Positions 22,890-31,073 of a DNA stretch of 36,334 nt are shown here, in pieces. This stretch comes from Clostridia bacterium (lineage in GTDB: Bacteria; Bacillota; Clostridia; Christensenellales; Aristaeellaceae). The position numbers were made by a program, and so were the translations under genes. The notes under the pieces were generated by a model that saw only the letters and a list, made by a program, of their open reading frames with translations, was not told where the DNA came from and did not search any database. The stretch spans positions 1 to 36,334 of the forward strand of contig JAFZPI010000031.1 of the NCBI GenBank assembly GCA_017552615.1, given 5' to 3'. Numbering within the stretch: the first letter of the stretch is position 1; each line of letters starts with the position of its first letter.

Positions 22890-25800
22890 ATGACACCTTA
22901 CGAGCTGCGGCTGCGGGAAGCAGCGGGACCGGCGGAGACCGAGGCGGGCCTGCTCCTGGCGGAGCGGGGAAGCCTCCGTGTGCTGGAGTCCGGCCGTGGG
23001 GTTTTGCGTTGCCTGATTTCCGATACGGAGCCTCGTGAGGTCCAGCTCACTCCCCAGGAAGCGCAGTGCGGCTGCCCGGTGTTCCGGGAGCGGAGCGCCT
23101 GCCGACACACCGTTGCCGCGGTGGCGATGGCTTCCCGGGAAGGCCTGCTGGACGCCATGCTGCAGCGAAACGCACTGGCGCTTGGAGAAACGGTGCTGAA
23201 TGCGCTTGAGGCTGAATTGCCTTCCGGGGCGGAACTTACGGTCGAGCCGGTGTTGACGCTTATGCCTGCCCATTCCGGGGAACCCTCCGCCGTGACGGTC
23301 GGTCTCCGGGTGGGAACCGACCGGCGTTATGTGGTGCGCTCGCTGCCCGCGTTCTTCCGCGCCATGCGGGAGGGAAGCGACCTGCCCTTCGGCAGTAGCT
23401 TTACCTACCATGCGGCCTGGATGCGCCTGCCTGCCGGAGCGCGGGGGATGGTATCGGTCCTGCGGTCGGTATGCGAAACATTGGAAGCTGCAGGAGCTTT
23501 ACCCGGTGGAATCCAAGCGAAAAGTCTTCCCCTTTCCGAGGCGTCTTTGCGTTTGTTTTTAGAGTCAGCAGGGGAGCAGACCCTGCGTGTCACCGTGAAC
23601 GGGGAAACCCACACGGTGCGGGGGACGCGGCGCGGGCCGGTGCCCATGCGGTTCCGGGTGGGCGGTTCCCTGCGGGCTTTGACGGTCGAAGCCTGGCTTC
23701 CGGCGGATATCCAGCTGCTGACGGCGGACGCGGCCTGGATCTTCACAGGCGGAGAAATCCTGCGCACGGAGACGGCCCAGCGGCGGCTGATGCAGCGGCT
23801 GCTGACGCATTTGCGGGAGGGAACCTGCACATTTGCCTTCAGCGCCGCGGACGCGGCCCGGGCGGCTTCCGAGCTGATCCCGGCGCTGATGGAGGCCGGG
23901 GCGGTGGAGATCGAGCCGAAGCTCGAACGCCGCCTGGTTCGCGAGCCGCTGACAGTCCGGGTTTGGCTGGACCGTGAGGACAGGAGCATTGCCGCCGGGG
24001 TGACTTATGTCTACGGCGACTTTGAGATCAACCCCTTTGAGGCGGACCAGCCGTCTTCCCCGCATATGCGGGGCGAAGCCCTGCTGCTGCGGGACGCAGC
24101 GGCGGAGCACCGGGTGCTGGCAATCCTCGATGAGGCGGGATTTTGTGTGCGCACAGGCCGTGCCCTGCTCAGCGGGACCGAAGCCATCTGGCGGTTTGTC
24201 TCCGGCGGGGTCGCGGCACTGCAGGAGGTTGCCGAAGTCTATCTGAGCCGCGAGTTTGTCCGCATGGCGCCGCGCCGGCCCAACCTCGGCGGGCGCATCG
24301 GCATGCGGGGAAGCTTGCTGGTGGCAGAACTCCGCGTGGACGAAGAGACGACCCCGGAGATAATCGAGATCCTGCGGGCCATCAGCCGCCGGAAGGATTA
24401 CGTGCGGCTGGAGAACGGCGCGTTCCTAGACCTGCGTGAAATGCAGGCCTGGCAAGGTGTGGCGGAGGAACTGACGGAAGCTGCCGAACGCCGTCCGCAG
24501 GAATCCGACGGGCTGATCCGCCTGGAACCTTACCGCATGGCGAGTCTCAACCGCCTGCTTCAGGACGAGGCGCTGCCCGTCCAGTGGGAAGAAAGCATCC
24601 GGGATGCCGTGGCCCGTCTTTCCGGGGAGATCCCCGGGGACGCACCGCTGCCCGCGGGACTGGCCCTCCGTCTCTACCAGCAGACGGGTTACCGCTGGCT
24701 GGTCACGCTGGATCAGCTGCACATGGGCGGCATCCTCGCGGACGACATGGGCCTGGGCAAGACTGTGCAGTTCATCTCCCTGATCCGGGCGGTGCACGAA
24801 GCCGGAGCCTGTTCGCTCGTCGTGGCGCCGACCTCGCTGACCTACAACTGGATGGCCGAATTCCAGCGCTTTGCCCCGGAGATCCGCACGATGGTCCTGA
24901 CGGGTACCCAGCCCCAACGCGAACAGACCCTGCGCAGGCTGCTCGCGGCGGGGGAGACAGATGTGCTCATTGTATCCTATCCTCTGATGAGGCGCGACAT
25001 CGACCTGCTGGCGGAAATCCCCTTCCGGGTGGTGGCGCTCGACGAAGCCCAGCAGATCAAGAATGCGGGCAGTGCGGGCGCCGCGGCTGTGCGCCGCCTG
25101 CAGGCCGGCAGCCGCTTTGCCCTGACCGGCACGCCGCTGGAAAACCATGCCGGAGAACTGTGGAGCCTTTTCGATTTTATTCTTCCGGGGTATCTTGGAC
25201 CTTACGCGGACTTCATGCGGAAATACCAGGACGGCCAGAACGCCGACGATCTGCGCCGCCGCCTGCGTCCCTTCCTGCTCCGACGGGTCAAGGGTGATGT
25301 GCTTTCGGAACTGCCGGAAAAGAACGAGCACGTGCTCACGGCCCGGATGACGCAGGAGCAGGAGCAGATCTACCGCGCGGCCCGCTTGCTCCTGAATGAC
25401 CGGGTGGACAACGTCCTTCGCGAAAAGGGCTTTGGCCGGGGCCGCATCGAGGTTCTGGCGGCGATTACGGAACTCCGCGAGATCTGTTGCCATCCGGCGC
25501 TGGTTATGGACGGCTACACCGGCGCGTCCGGCAAGCTGGCCATGCTTTCCGACCTGCTGCCAGGCGCGCTGGCGGCGGGACGGCGGGTGTTGCTGTTCTC
25601 GCAGTTCACATCCATGCTCAAACTGATCCGCCGCCACCTGGAGACTGATGGCATCCGCTGCCTGTACCTGGACGGCGACACCCCGGCGGAGCGGCGGCTT
25701 GACTTGACGGAGCGCTTCAACGCGGGGGAGGGGGACGTGTTCCTCATCTCGCTGAAGGCCGGTGGCACGGGCCTGAACCTGACCGGCGCGGACCTGGTTA

Positions 25801-26036
25801 TCCATTACGACCCCTGGTGGAATCCCGCGGCGGAGGACCAGGCCACGGACCGGGCGCACCGCATCGGCCAGACCCGGCAGGTGGAGGTCATCCGGCTGAT
25901 CACGCACGACACGGTCGAGGAGCAGGTGGCTGAACTCGGCGAGCGTAAGCGCAAGCTGTTTGATCGCTTGATCACTCCGGGCGAGGAAATGGTTACCGCC
26001 CTGACGGAGCAGGATATCCGGAGCCTGTTCCGCTGA
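22890..26036 (+). CDS. SWIM zinc-finger SNF2-family helicase
   Basis: The 1048-residue protein has a SWIM motif at about 58-75 (CGCPVFRERSACRH: CxC...CxH). A middle bacterial SNF2-associated region follows (about 200-560). The SNF2 ATPase core has motif I ILADDMGLGKTVQF near 614, motif II DEAQ near 718, SRFALTGTPLENH, LFSQFTSM and motif VI ATDRAHRIGQTRQV near 988. It is an ATP-dependent DNA translocase of the RapA/HepA-like class; its cellular role in Clostridia is not settled. It follows hom by 18 bases with a weak ribosome binding site. No nuclease or defence partner gene is adjacent. Confidence 0.95.
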   Translation: MTPYELRLREAAGPAETEAGLLLAERGSLRVLESGRGVLRCLISDTEPREVQLTPQEAQCGCPVFRERSACRHTVAAVAMASREGLLDAMLQRNALALGETVLNALEAELPSGAELTVEPVLTLMPAHSGEPSAVTVGLRVGTDRRYVVRSLPAFFRAMREGSDLPFGSSFTYHAAWMRLPAGARGMVSVLRSVCETLEAAGALPGGIQAKSLPLSEASLRLFLESAGEQTLRVTVNGETHTVRGTRRGPVPMRFRVGGSLRALTVEAWLPADIQLLTADAAWIFTGGEILRTETAQRRLMQRLLTHLREGTCTFAFSAADAARAASELIPALMEAGAVEIEPKLERRLVREPLTVRVWLDREDRSIAAGVTYVYGDFEINPFEADQPSSPHMRGEALLLRDAAAEHRVLAILDEAGFCVRTGRALLSGTEAIWRFVSGGVAALQEVAEVYLSREFVRMAPRRPNLGGRIGMRGSLLVAELRVDEETTPEIIEILRAISRRKDYVRLENGAFLDLREMQAWQGVAEELTEAAERRPQESDGLIRLEPYRMASLNRLLQDEALPVQWEESIRDAVARLSGEIPGDAPLPAGLALRLYQQTGYRWLVTLDQLHMGGILADDMGLGKTVQFISLIRAVHEAGACSLVVAPTSLTYNWMAEFQRFAPEIRTMVLTGTQPQREQTLRRLLAAGETDVLIVSYPLMRRDIDLLAEIPFRVVALDEAQQIKNAGSAGAAAVRRLQAGSRFALTGTPLENHAGELWSLFDFILPGYLGPYADFMRKYQDGQNADDLRRRLRPFLLRRVKGDVLSELPEKNEHVLTARMTQEQEQIYRAARLLLNDRVDNVLREKGFGRGRIEVLAAITELREICCHPALVMDGYTGASGKLAMLSDLLPGALAAGRRVLLFSQFTSMLKLIRRHLETDGIRCLYLDGDTPAERRLDLTERFNAGEGDVFLISLKAGGTGLNLTGADLVIHYDPWWNPAAEDQATDRAHRIGQTRQVEVIRLITHDTVEEQVAELGERKRKLFDRLITPGEEMVTALTEQDIRSLFR

Positions 26037-26052
26037 CAAAGGAGGCAGATGA

Positions 26053-26520
26053 ATGAAAGTCAAAGAGTTTTTCTTGTCAGTGGGCCATGCCCTGGTGCGG
26101 CATTTCCGGCTGGTCGCCGTGATCTTTGCCGTACTGATGTTTGCAGTGGCCGGATGCGTGGCCTGGTATACGGTGCAGTCCGTGAAGGTCAGCGCGGCTA
26201 TCGCGGATCAGGAATACATGGTAGGATACAACCGGGACCGCGTGCGCCTGCAGATCTATGAGTATAAACAGGCAGAAGCGGCAATCCCCGTGCTGCAGGA
26301 GGAGATCGAAGAAATCAGGCAGAAAGCGGAAGAAATCTCTGCGGCAAAACTCGCGCAGCGTGCGGCCGCGCCTGCGATGTTCCGCGGATCTTTCAGGGGG
26401 ATTTCAGCCGCGAAGAAAGACGCCAAAGCCAGACTGCAGGATGCCGAGACAGTTGAAAGCCTTGCCCGTGAGGAACTGAACGTCCTTATACAGAGCCTGA
26501 CGGGAGGTGAGCAGCCGTGA
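26053..26520 (+). CDS. Single-span membrane protein with coiled coil (first of a pair)
   Basis: The 155-residue protein has AAAGGAGG 7 bases before the ATG. A short basic N-terminus precedes one membrane span at about 20-41 (LVAVIFAVLMFAVAGCVAW). A long helical segment with heptad-like spacing follows (about 75-115: AIPVLQEEIEEIRQKAEEI), then a second helical stretch ending LNVLIQSLTGGEQP. The topology is N-in with the coiled coil outside. I do not recognise a family. The next gene overlaps by four bases (GTGA) and encodes a protein of the same plan, so the two probably form a complex. Confidence 0.8.
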   Translation: MKVKEFFLSVGHALVRHFRLVAVIFAVLMFAVAGCVAWYTVQSVKVSAAIADQEYMVGYNRDRVRLQIYEYKQAEAAIPVLQEEIEEIRQKAEEISAAKLAQRAAAPAMFRGSFRGISAAKKDAKARLQDAETVESLAREELNVLIQSLTGGEQP

Positions 26521-27038
26521 ACAGCAAAAACCGGAAACTATCCCTTGTTCTGATCTTCATGACGTCGGCGCTTGCCATTGCCCTGTGCCTGACCCTGGCT
26601 GGCCGCCTGAACGACGGACAGCAAAAAGTCGCGTCGCTCAAAGCCGAGGCGGATAGATTGCTGAACGGAGAGACCAACAGCGTCGAAGCCATCAACAATC
26701 AGAAAACTGTCCTGGAGAACGAATGGGACGCTCTTGCGAACGAGAAGAAGAATCTTGAACAGCAGATCAAGGAGGATCAGAATTCCATTGCCCGTGACAA
26801 GGAGAATATTGATGAACTCGCTGATCTCTACACGCAATTGGATGTGGCCACCTTGCGGACTGAGGTTTGGCAGACGGCAACGGAAATCCTGACAGAGGAT
26901 TCCACGATTCTTCAAAACGTGTCAGCTGTCATTGGCGCTGTTGAAACCGGAATCATCACCCCCGAGGAAGCCTTGGAACAGCTGCTGGCGATGAAACCGG
27001 ACACGAATGAAAGTCCTGAAGAAATGCCTGCGGAATAA
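26517..27038 (+). CDS. Single-span membrane protein with coiled coil (second of a pair)
   Basis: The 173-residue protein starts with GTG inside the stop codon of the previous gene. A membrane span lies at about 8-29 (LSLVLIFMTSALAIALCLTLAG), then a strong coiled coil at about 35-105 (LENEWDALANEKKNLEQQIK, ENIDELADLYTQL), and an acidic tail. The plan (short N-terminus, one span, extracytoplasmic coiled coil) recalls PilN/PilO, FtsL/DivIC-like or Wzz-like scaffolds, but no sequence motif supports any of these. It ends the long plus-strand gene run and is followed by a terminator. Confidence 0.8.
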   Translation: MNSKNRKLSLVLIFMTSALAIALCLTLAGRLNDGQQKVASLKAEADRLLNGETNSVEAINNQKTVLENEWDALANEKKNLEQQIKEDQNSIARDKENIDELADLYTQLDVATLRTEVWQTATEILTEDSTILQNVSAVIGAVETGIITPEEALEQLLAMKPDTNESPEEMPAE

Positions 27039-27050
27039 TCGAGGACCATA

Positions 27051-27082
27051 CAAAAACAGAGCCTTGACCGGCCCTGTTTTTG
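27051..27082. terminator. Bidirectional terminator between convergent genes
   Basis: CAAAAACAG pairs with CTGTTTTTG, with an inner GCC/GGC pair. A and T runs on both sides let it serve the coiled-coil gene (plus) and the DUF4867 gene (minus). Confidence 0.85.
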
Positions 27083-27093
27083 CATGCCCCGGA

Positions 27094-27720
27094 TTACTTC
27101 GCGATGTCGATATTCTCTCCAACGAGTCCCACATAGGCGCCCTGGGCGGCTTCGGAAGAATCCGCGTGCGCCAGGAGCCACTTGTTGCAGGCCCAGAGCC
27201 AGGCGTCCTCGGTGTTGCGGGCGGTGATGGCGGGCTTTTCGGTGTTGGTGCCCTTCGGCAGGACGATGGCGACGCGGAAGCCGTTCCCATCGACCTGGCA
27301 GGGAGCATAGTGCAGGGAGGTCTCGTAAACCTCGACCACCGCACCGGCAGGTGCCTTGAAAGCCTTGACCTTCGCGGTATCCAGCTTGCCGTCCACAATG
27401 TCCTCAGCCTTGGCCAGCAGCAGGACGAAATCACCGGCGCCAATGTTCAGCTCACTGTCGCGGTGATACTCGAGGCAGTTGAGCTTCGTGTTGTGTCCCC
27501 AGCACATGCCGACCTGAATCGGCATGCCGCCGTAGGCGCGATCCTTCAGGCAGCCGTAAATGCGGCAGGCCTCGAGGGAGGCAATTCCCGGCTCATAGGC
27601 CACACCTTCCGCCGGAAGCGGAATGGCGTTCATGGCGGCCGCGAGCTCCGCGGTGTCATAACCGTCGAGGACTTTCCCGTACGGGGCGAATTCCGGATCA
27701 AAGACAGAGAAGATCTTCAT
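27094..27720 (-). CDS. DUF4867 family protein
   Basis: The 208-residue protein starts at ATG 27718-27720, preceded by AAGGAGGG. It matches the DUF4867 pattern as I know it: KIFSVFDPEFAPYGKVL, AYGGMPIQVG, NTKLNCLEYHRDSELNIG, AGAVVEVYETSLHYAPCQV, FRVAIVLPKGTNTEKP. The His-rich beta strands (EYHRDSE, SLHYAPC) suggest a cupin-like fold with a metal or sugar ligand; that is inference. Members often lie near sugar-catabolism genes in Clostridia. It is monocistronic and controlled by a conspicuous inverted repeat. Confidence 0.88.
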   Translation of the reverse strand: MKIFSVFDPEFAPYGKVLDGYDTAELAAAMNAIPLPAEGVAYEPGIASLEACRIYGCLKDRAYGGMPIQVGMCWGHNTKLNCLEYHRDSELNIGAGDFVLLLAKAEDIVDGKLDTAKVKAFKAPAGAVVEVYETSLHYAPCQVDGNGFRVAIVLPKGTNTEKPAITARNTEDAWLWACNKWLLAHADSSEAAQGAYVGLVGENIDIAK

Positions 27721-27751
27721 GGGATACCCTCCTTGATGATGTGATATATTA

Positions 27752-27774
27752 TTTGTCAAATATTGTTTGACAAA
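27752..27774. promoter_or_regulatory. Perfect inverted-repeat operator of the DUF4867 gene
   Basis: TTTGTCAAA-TATTG-TTTGACAAA is a 9-bp perfect dyad with a 5-base centre, 31 bases before the start codon. On the minus strand its outer arm supplies a TTGTCA -35 element with a TAATAT -10 about 16 bases on, so binding would block RNA polymerase. The regulator is not encoded next to it. Confidence 0.7.
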
Positions 27775-27825
27775 AACATAGAATCTCCTGCTGAAACATG
27801 AGAATAATCATTGCGCTTGCCGGGT

Positions 27826-28003
27826 AAACCTCATCCACCGCTGCGGCGGTCCCCCTTCCCCTCTCAGGGGAAGGCAAGGATTTGTGCCGCTTTACAGCTC
27901 CCTTCTCCTGAAATACACATCAATAGTACGAAGTACTACTGTTCACGATGAATGAAATGCTTCGCATTTTCACAGTAAAGGAGAGGGGCCGGGGGTGAGG
28001 CTT
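27826..28003. repeat. MITE-like palindromic intergenic element
   Basis: The 292-base gap between the DUF4867 start and the next gene holds this element. The ends AAACCTCATCC and (complement) AAGCCTCACCC form imperfect terminal inverted repeats. Inside are a perfect hairpin CCTTCCCCT-CTC-AGGGGAAGG (27854-27874), TAGTAC-GAA-GTACTA (27924-27938) and AAATGC-TTC-GCATTT, plus a CTCCCTTCTCCT/AGGAGAGGG pairing of the flanks. There is no open frame of note. It looks like a non-autonomous repeat family; copies elsewhere in the genome would prove it. Confidence 0.6.
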
Positions 28004-28012
28004 CGGTGACCC

Positions 28013-28387
28013 TTACCCTCGTATCGCTCTTCCCGCCAGCGCTCCGCACGCGATCCCCTCGAGGAGGATGCCGCGCTCGGTGCGGACTTGCAGCACGTTC
28101 GGCAGCCACGTGGCCTGTCCGGCGGCGGCCAGCAGCTGCACGATGAGCAGAGCCAGCAGGATACCCGCCGGGACCCACAACTGCCGGGTGAAGGGAAGGC
28201 GGCTCCTGCGCTCCCCGGCAATCATGGGCGCCAGGGAGAGGATCAGGCCACAAATCACCGCAAAGCCTGCCATCAGCCAGTTGTAGCTGTTGCCCGATGC
28301 GGCGGACTGCAGGGCATCCGCCAGGCTGATCAGGGCCCAGAGGATTACGATCGGCAGGACGATGACTGTTAGTTTGCGCAGGAACAT
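28013..28387 (-). CDS. Small four-span membrane protein
   Basis: The 124-residue protein starts at ATG 28385-28387 with AAGGAGG 9 bases upstream; the longer frame to 28438 runs inside the methyltransferase gene. Hydrophobic spans lie at about 5-24, 34-53, 68-88 and possibly 104-121. I do not recognise a family. The start is one base after the stop codon of the methyltransferase gene, so it belongs to that operon. The MITE-like element follows 10 bases after its stop codon. Confidence 0.75.
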   Translation of the reverse strand: MFLRKLTVIVLPIVILWALISLADALQSAASGNSYNWLMAGFAVICGLILSLAPMIAGERRSRLPFTRQLWVPAGILLALLIVQLLAAAGQATWLPNVLQVRTERGILLEGIACGALAGRAIRG

Positions 28388-28388
28388 C

Positions 28389-29258
28389 TCAGTCCGCCTC
28401 CTTCTGCCAGCGCCCGGACGCCCCGCAGGGCAGGACACCTCCGGCGGTCACCGGCAGGCACAGCTCGTCGGCCGTGACCTGTCCGCCATTCTTCTTGGCG
28501 ACGCAGCGCCCGATCAGGTTTCGGAGTACCGAGGCCTGGAATCCCGTGGTGTAGCTGTTGACCAGGAAGAACAGTGGTTTCTCCGAAAGAACCTGCGCGC
28601 AGGTGTCAATTAGGCCGAAAAGCTCGTCTTCGAGCTTCCAGACCTCGCCGGAGGGTCCGCGCCCATAGCTGGGCGGGTCCATCAGGATGCCGTCATAGCG
28701 GCTGCCCCGGCGGATCTCCCGCTGGACAAAGCGCAGGGCGTCCTCGACGATGAAGCGAAAGGAAGTCTCCGGCAGCTTGTTCAGTTCCCGGTTCTCCTTC
28801 GCCCACTGGACCATGCCCTTCGCCGCATCCACGTGCGTGACGTGCGCTCCCGCTGCCGCGCAGGCCACGGTCGCGCCGCCGGTATAGCCAAAGAGGTTCA
28901 GCACCCGCACGTCTGTGCGACCGCTGCCGCGGATCAGACCGTCCATCCAGTCCCAGTTGGCGGCCTGTTCGGGAAAGAGCCCCGTGTGCTTGAAACCCGT
29001 GGGCCGCACGCGGAAACGAAGGTCTCCGTGGCGTACCGTCCAGCTTTCCGGTAGCTTCGTCAGGAATTCCCAACTCCCGCCGCCGCGCTCGGAGCGGTGG
29101 TAGATTGCCTGGGCCTGCTGCCACAGGGCCGGGTTATTCTGCGGCCAGATCGTCTGCGGATCGGGGCGGCGCAGGATCACGCTGCCCCAGCGCTCCAGTT
29201 TCTCGCCTCCGCCGGTGTCCAGCACTTCGTAATCCTGCCAGGTATCGCAAAGAAACAT
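28389..29258 (-). CDS. Class I SAM-dependent methyltransferase (RlmI/COG1092-like)
   Basis: The 289-residue protein has the SAM-binding motif VLNLFGYTGGATVACAAAGA at about 119-138, the acidic strand HVDAAKGMVQWAKEN and the catalytic DPPSYGRG near 209. N-terminal features RFRVRPTGFKHTGLFPEQAANW match rRNA large-subunit cytosine methyltransferases of the RlmI type, but the N-terminal PUA domain is missing. It is therefore a short member with uncertain target. The ATG overlaps the stop of the upstream GH4-like gene by one base. Confidence 0.88.
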   Translation of the reverse strand: MFLCDTWQDYEVLDTGGGEKLERWGSVILRRPDPQTIWPQNNPALWQQAQAIYHRSERGGGSWEFLTKLPESWTVRHGDLRFRVRPTGFKHTGLFPEQAANWDWMDGLIRGSGRTDVRVLNLFGYTGGATVACAAAGAHVTHVDAAKGMVQWAKENRELNKLPETSFRFIVEDALRFVQREIRRGSRYDGILMDPPSYGRGPSGEVWKLEDELFGLIDTCAQVLSEKPLFFLVNSYTTGFQASVLRNLIGRCVAKKNGGQVTADELCLPVTAGGVLPCGASGRWQKEAD

Positions 29259-30577
29259 CAGTCGTCCTCCTCCTCTCCCCAGCGGGAGAGAATATCGCTG
29301 TGCATCCCGATCATCCGGTTGACTGCGTCAAGACAATAGAGTCGGTCGAGCCCGCCGAGGGCCGGGTCGAGTTCCACGCACTCGCGCAGCGCTTCCCGGT
29401 CTCCGCTGGCAGCGTGGGCTGCCAGACGTCCGGCATCGTCGATATCAAGACACAGGTCGGCCAGCGCACCCGGAAGGGTGATTCCCTTCGATTGCTCGAT
29501 TCCGTCTTTCAGGGTTAACGGAGCTTCAATGATTGCCTCGCGCGGGAGATTCGCAATCACGCGGTTTGTGTTCGCGCGGACTGCTGCGTCCAGCTCAAGA
29601 TCGCGTTTTTCGAGCAATGCGAGTGCCAACTGTACAGGGCGGGCAGCAGGCGCCGTGGAAAGAAGAAGCAGCTGTGCCGCCTGACCTTCCGGGTCCCGCA
29701 GGCCTTTTTCGGCTGCGGTGTTCATGCGAAGGATGCGTTCCTTGCGTTTCTCGACGGGCTCGGAGAGGGACGGCTCAGGGTCGGGCTCATAGTCCTCCTG
29801 TGCGGGCATCAGGGCGGCGTGATCGCCGACATCCCCGACGGACACCGCGCCGAACATATCCAGCCAACGCTGGGCAAGGTGGCCGTTCTCGCCTGCCTGG
29901 GTTTGTTCTTCTAGTATCGGCAGCAGGGAGCGTCCGGTTTTCCGGTCACGGAGGGCGGTCAGGAAGGTGAAGTGGGGGAGACCCGCGGCAACAGCTTCGA
30001 CATCCTCCGGCTTCGCGCCGAGACGGCCGCACAGGCCCAGGAGACCGGCGGCGCCTTTTCGCCAGCCTGCGGTCAGCCCCCAGGCGGTAAAACCGCGGGA
30101 ACGGAACATTTCAACGGTGCGGCCAACGGGTTCCCCGAGGGTGATGACCAGGGCATGTGGACACTGGATCTGCATGGCATCGCAGAGGTCATAGACGGCA
30201 TCGCCCTGCCGCAGGGTGCGCATGAGGCCGCCGATTCCGCCGAGAGTCCGGGCCTGATCGCAGAGTCCGGCGTCATCATCATCGACCCCGGAGAGGGCTT
30301 CCCGGTCCATGCGAAAACGGCTGGAAGCCATGGGTTCCCCGGCGTAGATCACACAGTCGGCATCCCGGAGGGCTTCGGCCCGGTTCGCCGTGGCGGTCAC
30401 GTGACCGCACCCTGCCCGTTTCGTTACGGCCAGGCCGTAACGCTCCGCAAGGTCGCGCATGGCCTCGTTCCGTTCGAGGATCACCGCCTCCGCCTCTTCC
30501 CTGTGCGCGAAAAACAGGTCCGCCAGCAGCGCGGGCAGCAGGGAGGGGATATCCTGGCCGATCAGCGCAAACTTCAT
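29258..30577 (-). CDS. GH4-like protein (6-phospho-glycosidase family), divergent
   Basis: The 439-residue protein has the overall length and order of glycoside hydrolase family 4: an N-terminal NAD-type fold (KFALIGQDIPSLLPALLADL), RFRMDREALSG, GIGGLMRTLRQGDAVYDL, VITLGEPVGRTVEMF and AAGLPHFTFL. Key positions differ from active enzymes. The NP of the TNP loop is EP, and the CH of the GxCH metal-binding segment reads WGLTAG, so the Mn-binding cysteine seems lost. The dinucleotide motif GxG-S is also poor. It may be inactive or work differently. GGAGG lies 7 bases before the ATG. First gene of a three-gene operon. Confidence 0.75.
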   Translation of the reverse strand: MKFALIGQDIPSLLPALLADLFFAHREEAEAVILERNEAMRDLAERYGLAVTKRAGCGHVTATANRAEALRDADCVIYAGEPMASSRFRMDREALSGVDDDDAGLCDQARTLGGIGGLMRTLRQGDAVYDLCDAMQIQCPHALVITLGEPVGRTVEMFRSRGFTAWGLTAGWRKGAAGLLGLCGRLGAKPEDVEAVAAGLPHFTFLTALRDRKTGRSLLPILEEQTQAGENGHLAQRWLDMFGAVSVGDVGDHAALMPAQEDYEPDPEPSLSEPVEKRKERILRMNTAAEKGLRDPEGQAAQLLLLSTAPAARPVQLALALLEKRDLELDAAVRANTNRVIANLPREAIIEAPLTLKDGIEQSKGITLPGALADLCLDIDDAGRLAAHAASGDREALRECVELDPALGGLDRLYCLDAVNRMIGMHSDILSRWGEEEDD

Positions 30578-30608
30578 CGCCGTGCCTCCGTTCGGTTCGA
30601 GTCAACTG

Positions 30609-30614
30609 ATTATA
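30609..30614 (-). promoter_or_regulatory. Extended -10 promoter of the GH4-like operon
   Basis: TGGTATAAT on the minus strand carries an extended -10; no good -35 is seen. It lies 31 bases before the start codon. Confidence 0.65.
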
Positions 30615-30709
30615 CCACAAGTGGACGAAGGAAGGAAGAGGGTGGGAAAAAGCGTTTATGCAGCTTTATTTGCGGCTTTCTTTGGGCGAATTTTGCTTGT
30701 TTTTTGTGC

Positions 30710-30738
30710 TTGACAAGCGGGAATTCATCCGGTATACT
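30710..30738 (+). promoter_or_regulatory. Promoter of rpmH
   Basis: TTGACA (30710-30715), a 17-base spacer and TATACT (30733-30738). The dyad GTACAG-G-CTGTAC follows at 30739-30751, over the expected start of transcription, and a CGGGC/GCCCG hairpin lies at 30763-30776 in the leader. Confidence 0.88.
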
Positions 30739-30805
30739 GTACAGGCTGTACTTTAGCAATCTCGGGCATTTGCCCGTGTAAACCCAAACGCAGAGGAGTG
30801 TTACC

Positions 30806-30940
30806 ATGTTCCGTACCTATCAGCCCAAGAAGCGTCAGCGCAGCAAGGTGCACGGCTTCCGTGCCCGCATGTCCACCCGCAACGGCCGCCGTGTGCTGGC
30901 CGCCCGCCGCCGTCGCGGCCGCAAGGAGCTGACTGTCTGA
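30806..30940 (+). CDS. rpmH: 50S ribosomal protein L34
   Basis: The 44-residue, very basic protein has the normal L34 length: [38 protein letters not shown], ending ELTV. The start codon ATG at 30806 follows AGAGGAG. In most Bacillota rpmH stands next to dnaA at the replication origin. Here the left neighbour is the divergent GH4-like gene and no dnaA is in view. A strong terminator separates it from rnpA. Confidence 0.98.
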   Translation: MFRTYQPKKRQRSKVHGFRARMSTRNGRRVLAARRRRGRKELTV

Positions 30941-30981
30941 CCCAAGCGGGCTTCCGCTTTCACGTTGCTCCCTTGTGGATG

Positions 30982-31007
30982 AAGCCCGCCCATCTCGGCG
31001 GGCTTTT
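30982..31007 (+). terminator. Terminator between rpmH and rnpA
   Basis: AAGCCCGCC pairs with GGCGGGCTT (9 bp, loop CATCTC) and runs into TTTTCC. Partial read-through would set a high rpmH to rnpA ratio. Confidence 0.88.
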
Positions 31008-31073
31008 CCTTGATACCGGGGCGGCTTGCCGTCCCATCCCCCGGTTTCCCGGGACAGACAACAGGACTGCACC

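Noticed and set aside
22890-27038. SNF2 helicase plus two membrane proteins as a defence system such as DISARM or a phage-defence island
   Set aside because: No nuclease, methyltransferase or phospholipase partner is adjacent, and the helicase is the SWIM-type housekeeping-like form; neighbours upstream are metabolic.
30578-30805. Replication origin next to rpmH
   Set aside because: The 228-base gap holds only two divergent promoters and short dyads, with no DnaA-box cluster.
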